Source: Brienomyrus brachyistius (taxonomy: Eukaryota > Chordata > Actinopteri > Osteoglossiformes > Mormyridae). From it: 64,000 nt of DNA. Positions 34,641 through 45,827 of the stretch are shown one piece after another (position 1 is the stretch's first letter; each line of letters opens with the position of its first letter). The DNA lies in the NCBI RefSeq assembly GCF_023856365.1, contig NC_064536.1, positions 39,625,276 through 39,689,275 of the forward strand, in the 5' to 3' direction. The notes under the pieces were generated by a model that did no database searches, was not told where the DNA came from, and worked only from the letters and a program-made list of their open reading frames with translations. The position numbers and the translations under genes were made by a program.

Positions 34641-35000
34641 TTCAGCCTTACACCGCTTCTTATTAGATGCATCTCTGTACTGACCCTGCACACACAGGAA
34701 CACATTTTATTTATCTATTTAATCTGACTATTCTGCTTTGCACATCATGTATTTAACATTTATAGTGATTTTATATTTATTACTAGATTATTGTATAACT
34801 TTTGCACTGTTTTTTGAACTTGGTTGTTGCTTAGACTTGTTTTTCCATGGAGCACCATTATACCAAAAAGAATTCCTCAGGGTTGTCACACATGTTTTTG
34901 TGAGGTGTACACTGCTGGTTGCTTGAGACCCTGGATGAGACACTGGTCCGTACCCTGCAGAATCGCTGTGGGCAGTGTGAGGACTTCTGCCCTCTCAGTT
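34640..35000. other. No recognisable feature
   Basis: AT-rich spacer; nothing identified. Confidence 0.4.
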
Positions 35001-35009
35001 AAACAATAG

Positions 35010-36290
35010 GCGCAGGGACTGAGTCAAATGAGTCTCTCTGCATCCTGCTTAATGATATCAAGGGGTTGTGTAGGCGTGTCTCTGCTCACATGGCTCTATC
35101 AGTACAGAGTGAACTGGCCAGGGATCAGTTTATCTAGACACTTAACCCCAGATAGCTCACATTCAGACACAGTCAACCCCTCTGCGTCCCTAGATGAGGC
35201 CCTGGAACTGGCTTTGGAGAGAGAAATTGTGGGCACCGAGGTGGCGGGGAACGAGGCGGGAGAAATCAACCAAGCTGTGAGGAAACGCCAAAGGGCTTGG
35301 AGGACCCAGGCCCTCAGGTTTACTTCCTGGATGCAGACTGCCTGTAGGCTGACAGGCAGCAGCACCCCCCCACCCCTCAGTCCTCAGACAGTGTCCCAAG
35401 TTCACCGCCACCCAGGGTTCCGCCAAGGGCACGCATAGCCGGGAAGATGTGGGCCAACAAGGTTAATTTCCTGAACTTCCTTGGTGACACCGGGGAGGTG
35501 GCCCCGCTGCCACCTGCTGCAGAGGTGGTAACTATGGATTGGACTCACAGAGGCGACTTCTGTCATATACCCACCATAGTGATGTGAGTCGCATGTACTG
35601 CCCTAGTCCATACAGGTTCCACTGCAACCCTGGTGAGACCAGACACTGTCTAGAACTGACATTGGTGCAGGTGAGAACAATGACTGGTGACCTGGCCCCT
35701 TTAAGAGGGATGGGGTTGTTCCCTTTTGACATGGGGGGTTTAGTTGTGAATAGTAACTATGTGGATGGCTGACATGCTCGATCCCTCCATCCTGGGCCTG
35801 AATTTCCCCCGGAGCACGGCATGTGTGCTGGACTTTGGGCACAACATGCTGAGATTCCCTGCGGTCCATGTGTACAGTGGGGCCGCTGGCCCTGCAGCCT
35901 CTGCAGCTGACTGCCCACCCCTTACTGGCATTGGGCCTGTACCTCCACATGAGCTAGAGATCCCTTCCTCTGCTACAGTCACGTGGGCCCCTGAGCCCAC
36001 ATGTGTCCCCTCCAGTGTAGCGCTGCAGCCTCACTCACTTCACTGGAGTCTAACGGGGTTTACCAGAGAGACTTACCTGAAGCTGCCATTAGAGGACCCC
36101 ATGATGACCACACGGTTGCCCTTGTGCCACTGCAATCCCACTGCCCTGGTCCTCTACCTCACACCATTGATCCCCTGCCCCACCCATACGGTTGTGTGCC
36201 TCTTCAGGTTTGCAGCCTCCTCCTGCACTGAGCCTCTTGCCACCAGCACAGAACCAGTCAAGGCTGACCAGTGAAGCTCAGTGGTGGGTG
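35010..36290 (+). mobile_element. Decayed Gypsy-type gag/protease region
   Basis: A frame with a gag-like acidic/basic stretch (DEALELALEREIVG, 35190-35230) is followed by a retropepsin remnant. At 35609-35645 the sequence reads HTGSTATLVRPDTV, a protease active-site loop with the catalytic Asp changed to His. Downstream come TMTGDLAPLRG and ILGLNFPRSTACVLDFG, the latter like the second psi loop (ILG) of retropepsins. It is split over several frames. No RT or LTR was found, so the extent is approximate. Confidence 0.6.
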
Positions 36291-36299
36291 CTGAGCGGC

Positions 36300-36650
36300 C
36301 TTTTCAGAAGTTTAATTATTTAATTTACAGTAATACACACGTTTCCAACCATTAAAAACATTATCCAGACTTAAAGTCACTTGAATAAAAATATTTAAAA
36401 ACTTGTTAGCATTTCAATATAGTATCTGGTTGGACTGTGTACTTCCTCTTTGTTTACATGGATAACATAACACTCACAGCACAAAGTATGCTGTCCTCAG
36501 CATTCGCATCTCCGCAACATTCCAAAGATCCATCATAGGCCTTTAGTCTAAAAACAAGCTAAAATGGTCACTGAGAACCTTTGCGTCCATTGATTTCCAT
36601 CAGCTGTGTGTGGAAAGTTCGAAAGAATTTCTGAAGCTACTGAACAGAGC
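36300..36650. other. No recognisable feature
   Basis: AT-rich interval; nothing identified. Confidence 0.4.
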
Positions 36651-36829
36651 AAGGGTTGCCAGCTCTCACCCATCTGGTGTGACACTCACACTTTCAGGCT
36701 CTCACGCTCACGCAAGAAATCTATATTATTTCATTATAAACCTAAAATTCGCTATATCAAAAGCACTGGGGTACTTTGAAAACCCTACAAACTATTTACA
36801 AGGTAATAAAACTGTTACGTACATGTAAA
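36651..36829 (+). repeat. Dispersed repeat R1, copy 1
   Basis: Starts GGTTGCCAGCTCTCACCC and ends in TTACAAGGTAATAAAACTG. The reverse complements of 61409-61584 and 62677-62866 align along the whole length, with the same landmarks (GGTTGCCA, CTCACGC-type motif, ACAAGGTAATAA). Confidence 0.72.
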
Positions 36830-37019
36830 TCTGTGTGCATACTTGTTTCAAACTGAAAATCTTATGCCAGCCAGCTAAACAAATTAGACAACCCTGCTAC
36901 AGGCCTCTCTGTTCAGTTTTCGCTGAATGCTAAGGCTTCCCAGGCAAGCTACTGACCCTCCAAATTTCACAGACCTCTCGGCCACCCAGTAATCTGTAAC
37001 TTTAGTGCTGAAAGCTTGA

Positions 37020-37580
37020 CAGTGAGTGTATCATGTGAGGCAGCTGTGGAAATACAGACTCTCCTCTGTGCTACAAAAAACCTTCTACAGCGGCAATGTG
37101 GGATCTGTGCTCTCCGGGAGCATAACTGCTCGGTACGGCTGCTCCAGCTCTGAGGGCCACCGAGTCCCGCTGAGGGTGATACGATGCGCCCAGAGAATCA
37201 CCAGGACAGAACTGCCGCCCTGCATAAGTCCCCGGGGCCTTATGGCCGGGACTGAGAGGCCGAGGAGAAGCGTCTACCCCCAGGCCAGTAGGATCATTAA
37301 CATCACAGATTAAAAGCTAAAATATGCTATAACTACAATCTGTACTTTAAACATTTCTACATATTTTTTATACATTTTCATCTTTACTTTTTATATACCT
37401 TTTATTGTTATATTTTCTTATTATCTTTCTGTAGTTTCAGTACTTCTTTTGTTAATTCACGTTGTTTAATTTTGATGTCCTTTTACTAGTGTGTTTATTA
37501 CACCGACTGGAGTAACGACAATTTCATTTCACTGCCAGTGAAATACACTACATTTGTATGACAAATAAAAATCTTGAATT
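37020..37580 (+). mobile_element. LINE 3' end (RT C-terminus plus 3' UTR)
   Basis: The frame contains FYSGNVGSVLSGSITARYG, then RRSVYPQASRIIN, a decayed version of the RT C-terminus ending found in Rex1-like LINEs. It is followed by an AT-rich 3' region ending in GACAAATAAAAATCTTG near 37578. Confidence 0.62.
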
Positions 37581-37659
37581 TATTGTGTTACCCCCACCAC
37601 ATTATTTAATGTGTTCCTCATGGATTTCATTGTTTTTCTCAAAATAAACACGTATTCCA

Positions 37660-37985
37660 ATTTTGGTTCTTGCAACACATTTCCAAAAAAGTCGGGACAG
37701 GAGCAATTTAGGACCAGTAGTGAGGTAAATTGGTTAAATAATGATGTGATTTGAAACAAGTGATGTCAAAAGGTGATTGTAATTATGATTTGGTACAAAA
37801 GCAGCACAAATACGTGGGAAAATTATTGAAATGTTTAAAAACAATGTTCCTCAAAGAACGACAGGAAGAGATTTGGATATTTTACCTTCAACAGTGCATA
37901 ACATAATTAAAAGATTGAAGGAATCTGAAGGAATTTCAGTGCGTAAAGGACAAGGAGGTGTAGGAATTATTAGCTCAGGTAAATT
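37660..37985 (+). mobile_element. DNA transposon remnant with HTH-coding segment
   Basis: Contains a terminal-repeat-like TTCCAAAAAAGTCGGGACAG, and from about 37797 a frame reading GKIIEMFKNNVP, then GRDLDILPSTVHNIIKRLK. That is a helix-turn-helix of the kind at the N-terminus of Tc1/mariner-type transposases. The catalytic domain is absent. Confidence 0.6.
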
Positions 37986-37989
37986 TTAA

Positions 37990-40067
37990 TATCTCCACCA
38001 ATATGTTTTGAAATTAATTAACTTTTAATTAATTATTATTTAATGCTGATTATTAACCAATTGTTATGCCGAATGGTCGGCTCCTCCAAACTCAATTGCG
38101 AATCCCCGATATCTGTTAATGTGAGACTTAAATGGTACTCATTAATAACGAGTATCGCTTAATAACCTGGGTTAGTAGGCTCGTCCAGCGAGCTGCGTCA
38201 CCAGGTAATGTAAATGGTCGGTAGCGAAGCTCCCCTCACGGCCAATGAGAGAGAGTCTCGCGATATTTCAGGCGAGTTTGAGGTTTCAGAGCGTAGTAGC
38301 CAGATCGCACAGAGGCAGGGACTATTGTGAGCACTCAATGACGGAGACTGAAGTTGTGTAAAAGACATGCATTTATTCCTACAACTAACATAAGACAGAC
38401 ATTACACCTAACAAAGAATAAACATGAAATAACGGAATAGACACAAACAATGTAATCATGAAAATGCAATGACCAGATTTAAAAGGATTAACCTAAAAAG
38501 GGAAAAACTGTTCTGCAAAGCAAACAGTTTGTGGAAATATGAACCTAAAGGAATATAGCAGGTGAATAGGACAGTTTAGGTTATTAGAAATGAAAGGAAG
38601 TTGGTTTACTTGGATGCAGGAAAGGGGGGGTCTTGGCAGTTGGTTGCAGAGGCTGATGAGCTGATGGGTGATGGCACTCAGGGAGGCGCGGTGTTTACAG
38701 CGGTTGTTGGAGTGGAGCCCTCTGATTCTCTCTCCTGGTGAAGCTTGGACTGAGTTTCAGTTCTTTGTCCAGTTGGGTCTAAACTGATGGCTGGAGGCCT
38801 GCTTGTGGGCTTCTCTTCTCCTGGGCTAATGGTCTTTGTTTCCTCTCCTCCGCTCTCCTCTGCTCCGCTCTCCTCCGCTCCGCTGATGTTCTACACCTTT
38901 CTCTCTCCTTTTCTTCCCTCTCCCCCGCTTTGTTCTGAGGTGCCAGGTTTTATAGTGTAAAGTTCGTGAATAGGAGTGACCAGGAATTCGAGTCCTGGAC
39001 CAATGGCTGACCATCCATTTGGCGGGCTTTTGGAAGGGGGTCCGAAAAGTCCTTTTGGGATTTATGACCAGACTGACTTCTCTGGTAATGGTGATTTTCA
39101 TTAGGCTGGTGTAACTTTTGATATGTCCACTTTTGTGGTAACCATTGACCAGATTTGGAAACTGGAGTGATTTCCCGTCGGTTTGATACCAAACATGCCA
39201 TACCAGCCTAGCGGTTCACACCAAATCCCATCTGTGATGATTAATTAATGATTACTTATATTATGCTATTATGTTATGTTCTATTACTCACACCAGTATG
39301 TGGTATATATGGTAGACAGTATAGGTTACACTTCAACAGATGTATACCCTTTATACAGACATTATATGACATTGTCTTGTCATCAGCACATCTTACCCTT
39401 GGATAGGTATGGTGAAATACAAAGATCAGATAAGGGTTGCCGAGGAATGTGGCAAAGCATAAAGGGGGGGGGGGAAGGTTTGTCAGACAAAGGAAAAGAA
39501 TCTTCGAAAGTTAGGGCACACTAAGATCCCTGGTTAGACTATTCAATTTCCAAGATTATTCTGGTTTAACATATATGCAGTGGTAGCTATACATATTTAT
39601 TTATTCAAATTTATACAAGTGTTTAGGTGTGAGGGGTAAAATAATAGACACGCTGTGAACATGGTTATAAGGGTGGCACACAAACCTAAGACTGTCTAAG
39701 GACACTCACATAAACATGACTTGCATATTGAGACATAAGCAACATACTATACAGGGTATACAAAAACCAAACTTAAAGGAAACTTTCTGTGGGGTGTTGG
39801 GAGAGTGGTATGCAAGGCAGGATGTCGGGTGATGGGGTTGTGGGCCAAGTCGAGGGGCCCCTGTCCCTGGGGATCCACTCTGCTATCTGTAGGTCGTTAA
39901 AGCTTTGGGCAATAAAAGTTGGAGTGCTGGCCTCCCTGGTTATCTATGTGTGTGGGGTCACGAACCCCCCTTTTGAGGCCTAGGTCGATGTGTGCCTTCT
40001 CGTACCAGGGTAGGCCTTGTCTCAGGCCACCTGGAATTTAAGCTTTGTGATATGTGCATGTGTGATC
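37990..40067. other. Unassigned region beside the retroviral gag
   Basis: No gene recognised. Contains a short G run near 39466, a C/T-rich segment near 38840-38890 that yields spurious minus-strand frames, and a minus-strand AATAAA near 38370. The distal part of the retrovirus (rest of gag, pol, env, second LTR) would be expected here, but I cannot see it. Confidence 0.4.
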
Positions 40068-40775
40068 CTACAACTGTGAGGCTGAGTCTCCCCCCCTTTG
40101 CAGCAGTCTCTGGCTCTGTCTCAGCGGCAGGGCTCCTGCTCCCCCCACTGTGTCATCTTCCTCCTTCTTCTCTGAGGGAGGGGCAGTGGCCTCCACAGAC
40201 GCCGGTGCTGCTGCAGCTGCTCCTAGCTGAGGATGATAAGCAGGGGGAGGGGGCACATTCGGCAGAGGAGGGTACAGATGTATCTCTTCCTTTTTCTTCT
40301 TAGTATTCTGTAACACCATGCTGAGGGATTGGGCCTGAGCCTCATTTTTAGCCCTTTCAGCGTTTAACTCCGCTGTCTCCCTGGCCAGTTTGTCCCGCAG
40401 TCCCTTATTATTTGCCTTTTCCTTCTCTAACTCTTTCAATTTAGCCACATATATCCGCTTTTCAAACTTATGAATATCCCCATATTTTCCACAACATCCC
40501 TTTTTGCTTTGTATTACACGCTTTGTATGTTGCATTATTGTTGGATCGAACGTGCCGTCCACGGGCCAGCGCCCGCTTGCCATTTTACTCCATTTGGCAC
40601 ATTCTTTGCTAAAACTCTCTCCCATCTCAGTCTCGACCACATCGCGACACATACGTTTCTCGCCTGGCTTTCGACAACTGCGTTTTCTCATTTGTTTTTC
40701 AAATTTTGTCATACCCTCTGGGTCATACGCAGGATCTGGAGCCCATTTGTTTTCTTTGCTATTTGAACTGCCCAT
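40068..40775 (-). CDS. gag: Retroviral Gag, matrix region (endogenous)
   Basis: I chose the second ATG (40775) because it gives MGSSNSKEN, an N-myristoylation signal (MGxxxS/K); an upstream in-frame ATG lies at 40811. Domains in order: a basic matrix domain containing RWPVDGTFDP, which resembles the GWPRDGTF segment of gammaretroviral matrix; a long charged coiled coil (about residues 110-155); and a proline-rich stretch with YPPLP and PPAY, a PPxY late-budding motif. The frame stops soon after the proline-rich region, before any capsid homology I can recognise, so Gag is truncated or frameshifted. Old copy within the host genome. Confidence 0.75.
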   Translation of the reverse strand: MGSSNSKENKWAPDPAYDPEGMTKFEKQMRKRSCRKPGEKRMCRDVVETEMGESFSKECAKWSKMASGRWPVDGTFDPTIMQHTKRVIQSKKGCCGKYGDIHKFEKRIYVAKLKELEKEKANNKGLRDKLARETAELNAERAKNEAQAQSLSMVLQNTKKKKEEIHLYPPLPNVPPPPAYHPQLGAAAAAPASVEATAPPSEKKEEDDTVGGAGALPLRQSQRLLQRGGDSASQL

Positions 40776-40811
40776 GACTTTTCCTATCTGTTCACCAGTT
40801 ACCCTCAACAA

Positions 40812-41812
40812 TGCACTTCAGGAAATTAAGCAGTTTACTTCGTTGCGAAAGCAGAAGCAAGTTTCTTCGTTGCAATAGAATTTGCGAGAAAGCAAAAGCA
40901 AATTCCTTCCTTGCGAGAAAACAAAAGCAAATTCCTTCCTTGCGATAGAGCAAGCTATTTATTATAAACACAAAGCCCTAGCGCTCCTTCGCTAGAGAGC
41001 ATAAGCAAATATTTTGTTTTTAGCAGGATTGGAGGATAATATAATTAATATTTTATTATGCGCACCAGATACACATTCCAGCAATATAAATTTTGACTTG
41101 TGTCTCTGTCCTCATAAATGAGACAAATTTAGTTTGGGCACGGCCACTTGGCCTCCGGCGCTTTTTACACCGGTATCTCTGTCTAATTTTCTGGACACTT
41201 ATTAATTCGTTTATCTGATATTTTGCACTAGGCACATTCACATTCATCACAACCAGGATATTTACATGCTTCACACATTCATACAATTTCCTCCGGCAGG
41301 ACACGAATCACTGCGCGGTTCACTTCCCTGGCAGGACTCAGTCCGCTACCAGGCTGCCCCCGGCAGAGCCGTGTTAGCTGCCCGACGGGACAGTTTCCAC
41401 ACACACAACCTTATTTATACTCCCTCCCTGTCAAAGACCTGTGTCTCTACAGACACCCGTATTTGCTTCCTTGCAAATACCTGTATTCACCTTCCTGTGA
41501 ATACGAGGATCCTCCTGTGGATCACAATACACTAGCGCTTTTCCCAAAGTTTGTCAAACAGCACATATAGATACTATATAGACTTAAACATCGACTTGCG
41601 ATTAAATAAATCAACTTACAATTTTTCCCTTTAATTTTGGTCCGTTGATCGGATTGGGACGTCCAGGCGTCCGTCCGACGAGGATGGGATGCTGAGCCGG
41701 ATGGAGTAACTTTTTTCCTCGCTCCTTGGCTGACGGTAGCGCTTCACCGCTCCCTTCTAACAGGACACCTCGTTCCTCGCCGTCCGTGCGCTCTGGCTGT
41801 TCCCTTTCTCCG
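40812..41812 (-). other. Retroviral 5' leader
   Basis: About 1 kb of non-coding sequence between primer site and gag. It includes imperfect tandem repeats of about 36 bp at 40848-40968 (AAGCAAATTCCTTCCTTGCG recurring). No long frame. Confidence 0.6.
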
Positions 41813-41830
41813 ATCCCGGACGAGCCCCCA
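41813..41830 (-). promoter_or_regulatory. Retroviral primer binding site, tRNA-Pro type
   Basis: The minus strand reads TGGGGGCTCGTCCGGGAT, the 18-nt site known from murine-leukaemia-type retroviruses and complementary to the 3' end of tRNA-Pro. It lies 4 bases inside the LTR end. Confidence 0.9.
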
Positions 41831-41834
41831 AATC

Positions 41835-42429
41835 TGTGGAAGAAATTTCTCGAAGTCCGATGTTTAAGTGTTTGACAGAACTTTATTATTGGATGAGCTC
41901 AAAGGGAACAGACACTCAGCAATCATGCGTCTCGTGTTCTGCTCCCCGAACAACAAGTGCATACATTTCTTATAGCCAAAAATGCCGTCATCAGATAGTT
42001 CAAAGAAAAGGATCAGGTGTCTGTAGACACCCGGCACTTCTGCTTATTGAGGCTTGCTTATCAGCACAGAAATTCCTCTGCAGTTTCATACTGAGTCGAA
42101 TTAAATTTATCCAATTACCCAATTACTTTTATCTCACTTCCAGGTCATGCTGACCCGGGCCCTTGCTGAGCAGCTACATTATGGCAAACATTAGTTCCTT
42201 CATAGAAAATAGAAATCCCTTTACTTACAGTAAGCAAGCTTGCATTAGTACATTGTGCTTGATACATCAGACTGATTCAAGTGAGGTTATATTGTTTCAG
42301 TCATTATAGGTAAATCAACAACACATTATAAACTCAATTGTTAATTACTGATTAGGTAATGCATTTTGCATAATCGTCTATATTCCATTATTGATTACTG
42401 ATTAGCATAATCAAGAATTTTCTACCACA
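41835..42429 (-). mobile_element. Retroviral LTR, 595 bp
   Basis: Bounded by TG...CA with an inverted repeat: TGTGGAAGAAA at 41835 and TTTTCTACCACA ending at 42429. A minus-strand AATAAA (TTTATT at 41882-41887) lies near the 3' end as expected for the R region. At 42430 the sequence switches at once into a tRNA-Arg/Glu array unit. Confidence 0.85.
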
Positions 42430-43024
42430 CAGCCAAAAAGAAAACACCAAGAATACGAGAGATTTTGCTCAAATTAAAGCAGTTTTTCGGCCATAAATGC
42501 GTGCATTGTCTAGGATGCTGGATGCGAAGCCAAAAACGTCACCGATGCGAAGGGAATGTCCGTGCTGTAACACCAGCGTGTCAGCGGGGCGGGCGGGTCC
42601 TTGTTTCACTGGCCAACCACACGGGGCCAGTCGCCTCGCTTGGCCAATCGGTCGAGACCGTTGTAAAACATTTAGTTGAAACACTTCTTCAGCTGGCCAA
42701 TAGAGGGCTGAAACATTTGTTGCACTAAAGCCGAAAGGAGGCTGGAAAAAGGAACATAGATGACAGACAGATTTGGGAAGCATTCCGTATTTTCAGACTG
42801 TAGCATTTACTTTTAGTTGATTTTCCATCTGTAATTCTCATAAGCATTATTGCTACTTAAAAAGATGAAATTTCTTGTGACATTATTTGATACTGAGAGG
42901 AAGAATCTGTTTTTAAGAAATACTTGAAAGTCATCTGAAGTGTGAAATCGACACAAGAAAGATCTGGATACAAATGCATTTAATCCTTTTCTCTTTGTGT
43001 TACTTGTTTGTTCTTCCATGCTGT

Positions 43025-43097
43025 GGGCCAGTGGCGCAATGGATAACGCGTCTACCTACAGATCAGAAGATTCTGGGTTCGACTCCTGGCTGGCTCG
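43025..43097 (+). pseudogene. tRNA-Arg-derived copy with ACA anticodon, unit 1
   Basis: The anticodon (43058-43060) is ACA instead of ACG, and the anticodon stem has two mismatches (TCTAC with TCAGA). Acceptor, D and T arms remain. Probably dead. Confidence 0.75.
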
Positions 43098-43213
43098 GAC
43101 ATTTCTTTCCTTTACTCTAATGCCTTCTGCTTTAGCCGCTCCATGCTACCAACATCTTGGCTTCCTCGCATCAGCTGCAGACAGGGAGCTCACAAGAGGC
43201 AGGCTGCATGGTG

Positions 43214-43285
43214 TCCCATATGGTCTAGCGGTTAGGATTCCTGGTTTTCAACCAGGCGGCCCGGGTTGGACTCCCGGTATGGGAA
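43214..43285 (+). tRNA. tRNA-Glu (TTC), unit 1, T loop mutated
   Basis: Anticodon TTC. The B box reads GGTTGGACTCC, losing the invariant C, and base 38 is A. Likely impaired. Confidence 0.7.
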
Positions 43286-44295
43286 TTGTACTTATCGTTG
43301 TCTTCAGCCTTGCAACTAATCATATCCTTGAGCCAAGGCAGCAAAAATGCTCTTCCTGGGAAGTCTAACAATCTTGCTGGAAATACTGACCAGCCATTAC
43401 ATACAACTCAGGTGGAGCTGTCACCTTGCATGTGATTTTGCCATACTTTGGTGTCACAATATTTATTACATTTTTAATATTTTTAAGCCAAGCTAAAGAA
43501 TAATCTCAGCGCCCATTTCCTCCAGTCGTAGGTTGTGGTGCCGTGCCAGGTTACCCCTGAAAAACACTGTCCCCGACAATTCAGATCAGACACACAAAAT
43601 GAAATGAATTACTTGAGAAAATGAACTTTTACCATAAAATTACTTTTGTTGGTTACGAAATGCAATTTGTACAGAAAAAAAATATCTTACCCGTGGTGAA
43701 ACAGTCAAAAAGAAAACACAAAAAATACGAGAGATTTTGCTCAAATTTAGCAGTTTTTCGGCCATAAATGTGTGCATTGTCTAGGATGCTGGATGCGAAG
43801 CCAAAACCGTCACCGATGCGAAGAGAATGTCCGTGCTGCAACACCAGCGCGTCAGCGGGGCAGGCGGGTCCTTGTTTCACTGCCCAACCACACGGGGCCA
43901 GTCGCCTCGCTTGGCCAATTGGTCGAGACCGTTGTAAAACATTTAGTTGAAACACTTCTTCAACTGGCCAATAGGGGGCTGAAACATTTGTTGCACTAAA
44001 GCCGAAAGGAGGCTGGAAAAAGGAACATAGATGACAGACAGATTTGGGAAGCATTCCGTATTTTCAGACTGTAGCATTTACTTTTAGTTGATTTTCCATC
44101 TGTAATTCTCATAAGCATTATTGCTACTTAAAAAGATGAAATTTCTTGTGACATTATTTGATACTGAGAGGAAGAATCTGTTTTTAAGAAATACTTGAAA
44201 GTCATCTGAAGTGTGAAATCGACACAAGAAAGATCTGGATGCAAATGCATTTAATCCTTTTCTCTTTGCGTTACTTGTTTGTCCTTCCATGCTGT

Positions 44296-44368
44296 GGGCC
44301 AGTGGCGCAATGGATAACGCGTCTGACTACGGATCAGAAGATTCTAGGTTCGACTCCTGGCTGGCTCG
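44296..44368 (+). tRNA. tRNA-Arg (ACG), unit 2, intact
   Basis: 73-nt cloverleaf matching vertebrate tRNA-Arg-ACG as I know it: acceptor GGGCCAG/CTGGCTC, anticodon loop CTACGGA, B box GGTTCGACTCC. The T stem has one A/T-type difference (CTAGG). Confidence 0.92.
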
Positions 44369-44484
44369 GACATTTCTTTCCTTTACTCTAATGCCTTCTG
44401 CTTTAGCCGCTCCATGCTACCAACGTCTTGGCTTCCTCGCATCAGCTGCAGACAGGGAGCTCACAAGAGGCAGGCTGCATGGTC

Positions 44485-44556
44485 TCCCATATGGTCTAGC
44501 GGTTAGGATTCCTGGTTTTCACCCAGGCGGCCCGGGTTCGACTCCCGGTATGGGAA
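44485..44556 (+). tRNA. tRNA-Glu (TTC), unit 2, intact
   Basis: 72 nt, identical as far as I can tell to vertebrate tRNA-Glu-TTC: acceptor TCCCATA/TATGGGA, loop TTTTCAC, T arm CCGGGTTCGACTCCCGG. Confidence 0.95.
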
Positions 44557-45566
44557 TTGTATTTATCGTTGTCTTCAGCCTTGCAACTAATCATGTCCTT
44601 GTGCTAAGGCAGCAAAAATGCTCTTCCTGGGAAGTCTAACTATTTGGCTGGAAATACTGACCAGTCATTACATACAACTCAGGTGGAGCTGTCACCTTGT
44701 ACGTGATTTTGCCATACTTTGGTGTCACAATATTAATTACATTTTTAGTATTTTTAAGCCAAGCTAAAGAATAATCTCAGCGCGGATTCCCTCCAGTCGT
44801 AGGTTGTGGTGCCGTGCCAGGTTACCCCTGAAAAACACTCTCCCTGACAATTCAGATCAGACACACAAAATGAAATGAATTACTTGAGAAAATGAACTTT
44901 TACCATAAAATAACTTTTGTTGGTTACGAAATGCAATTTGTACAGAAAAAAAATATCTTACCCGTGGTGAAACAGCCAAAAAGAAAACACAAAAAATACG
45001 AGAGATTTTGCTCAAATTTAGCAGTTTTTCGGCCTTAAATGTGCGCATTGTCTAGGATGCTGGATGCGAAGCCAAAAACGTCACCGATGCGAAGGGAATG
45101 TCTGTGCTACAACACCAGCGTGTCAGCGGGGCGGGCGGGTCCTTGTTTCACTGGCCAACCACACGGGGCCAGTCGCCTCGCTTGGCCAATCGGTCGAGAC
45201 CGTTGTAAAACATTTAGTTGAAACACTTCTTCAACTGGCCAACAGAGGGCTGAAACATTTGTTGCACTAAAGCCGAAAGGAGGCTGGAAAAAGGAACATA
45301 GATGACAGACAGATTTGGGAAGCATTCCGTATTTTCAGACTGTAGCATTTACTTTTAGTTGATTTTCCATCTGTCATTCTCATAAGCATTATTGCTACTT
45401 CAAAAGATTAAATTTCTTGTGACATTATTTGATACTGAGAGGAAGAATCTGTTTTTAAGAAATACTTGAAAGTCATCTGAAGTGTGAAATCGACACAAGA
45501 AAGATCTGGATGCAAATGCATTTAATCCTTTTCTCTTTGTGTTACTTGTTTGTCCGTCCATGCTGT

Positions 45567-45639
45567 GGGCCAGTGGCGCAATGGATAACGCGTCTGACTA
45601 CGGATCAGAAGATTCTAGGTTCGACTCCTGGCTGGCTCG
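45567..45639 (+). tRNA. tRNA-Arg (ACG), unit 3, intact
   Basis: Same sequence as unit 2. Confidence 0.92.
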
Positions 45640-45755
45640 GGCATTTCTTTCCTTTACTCTAATGCCTTCTGCTTTAGCCGCTCCATGCTACCAACGTCTT
45701 GGCTTCCTCGCATCAGCTGCAGACAGGGAGCTCACAAGAGGCAGGCTGCATGGTC

Positions 45756-45827
45756 TCCCATATGGTCTAGCGGTTAGGATTCCTGGTTTTCACCCAGGCG
45801 GCCCGGATTCTACTCCCGGTATGGGAA
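45756..45827 (+). tRNA. tRNA-Glu (TTC), unit 3, T arm mutated
   Basis: T arm reads CCGGATTCTACTCCCGG: one T-stem pair is lost and the loop G is T. B box weakened. Confidence 0.7.

Larger units (their letters stand above)
40068..42429 (-). mobile_element. 5' part of an endogenous retrovirus (minus strand)
   Basis: Reading leftward on the minus strand the order is LTR (42429-41835), a tRNA-Pro-type primer binding site, about 1 kb of leader, then gag. The Gag matrix sequence and the tRNA-Pro primer suggest a gamma/epsilon-type retrovirus of fish. No pol, env or second LTR is recognised in the adjacent 2 kb, so this copy is truncated or rearranged. Confidence 0.8.
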
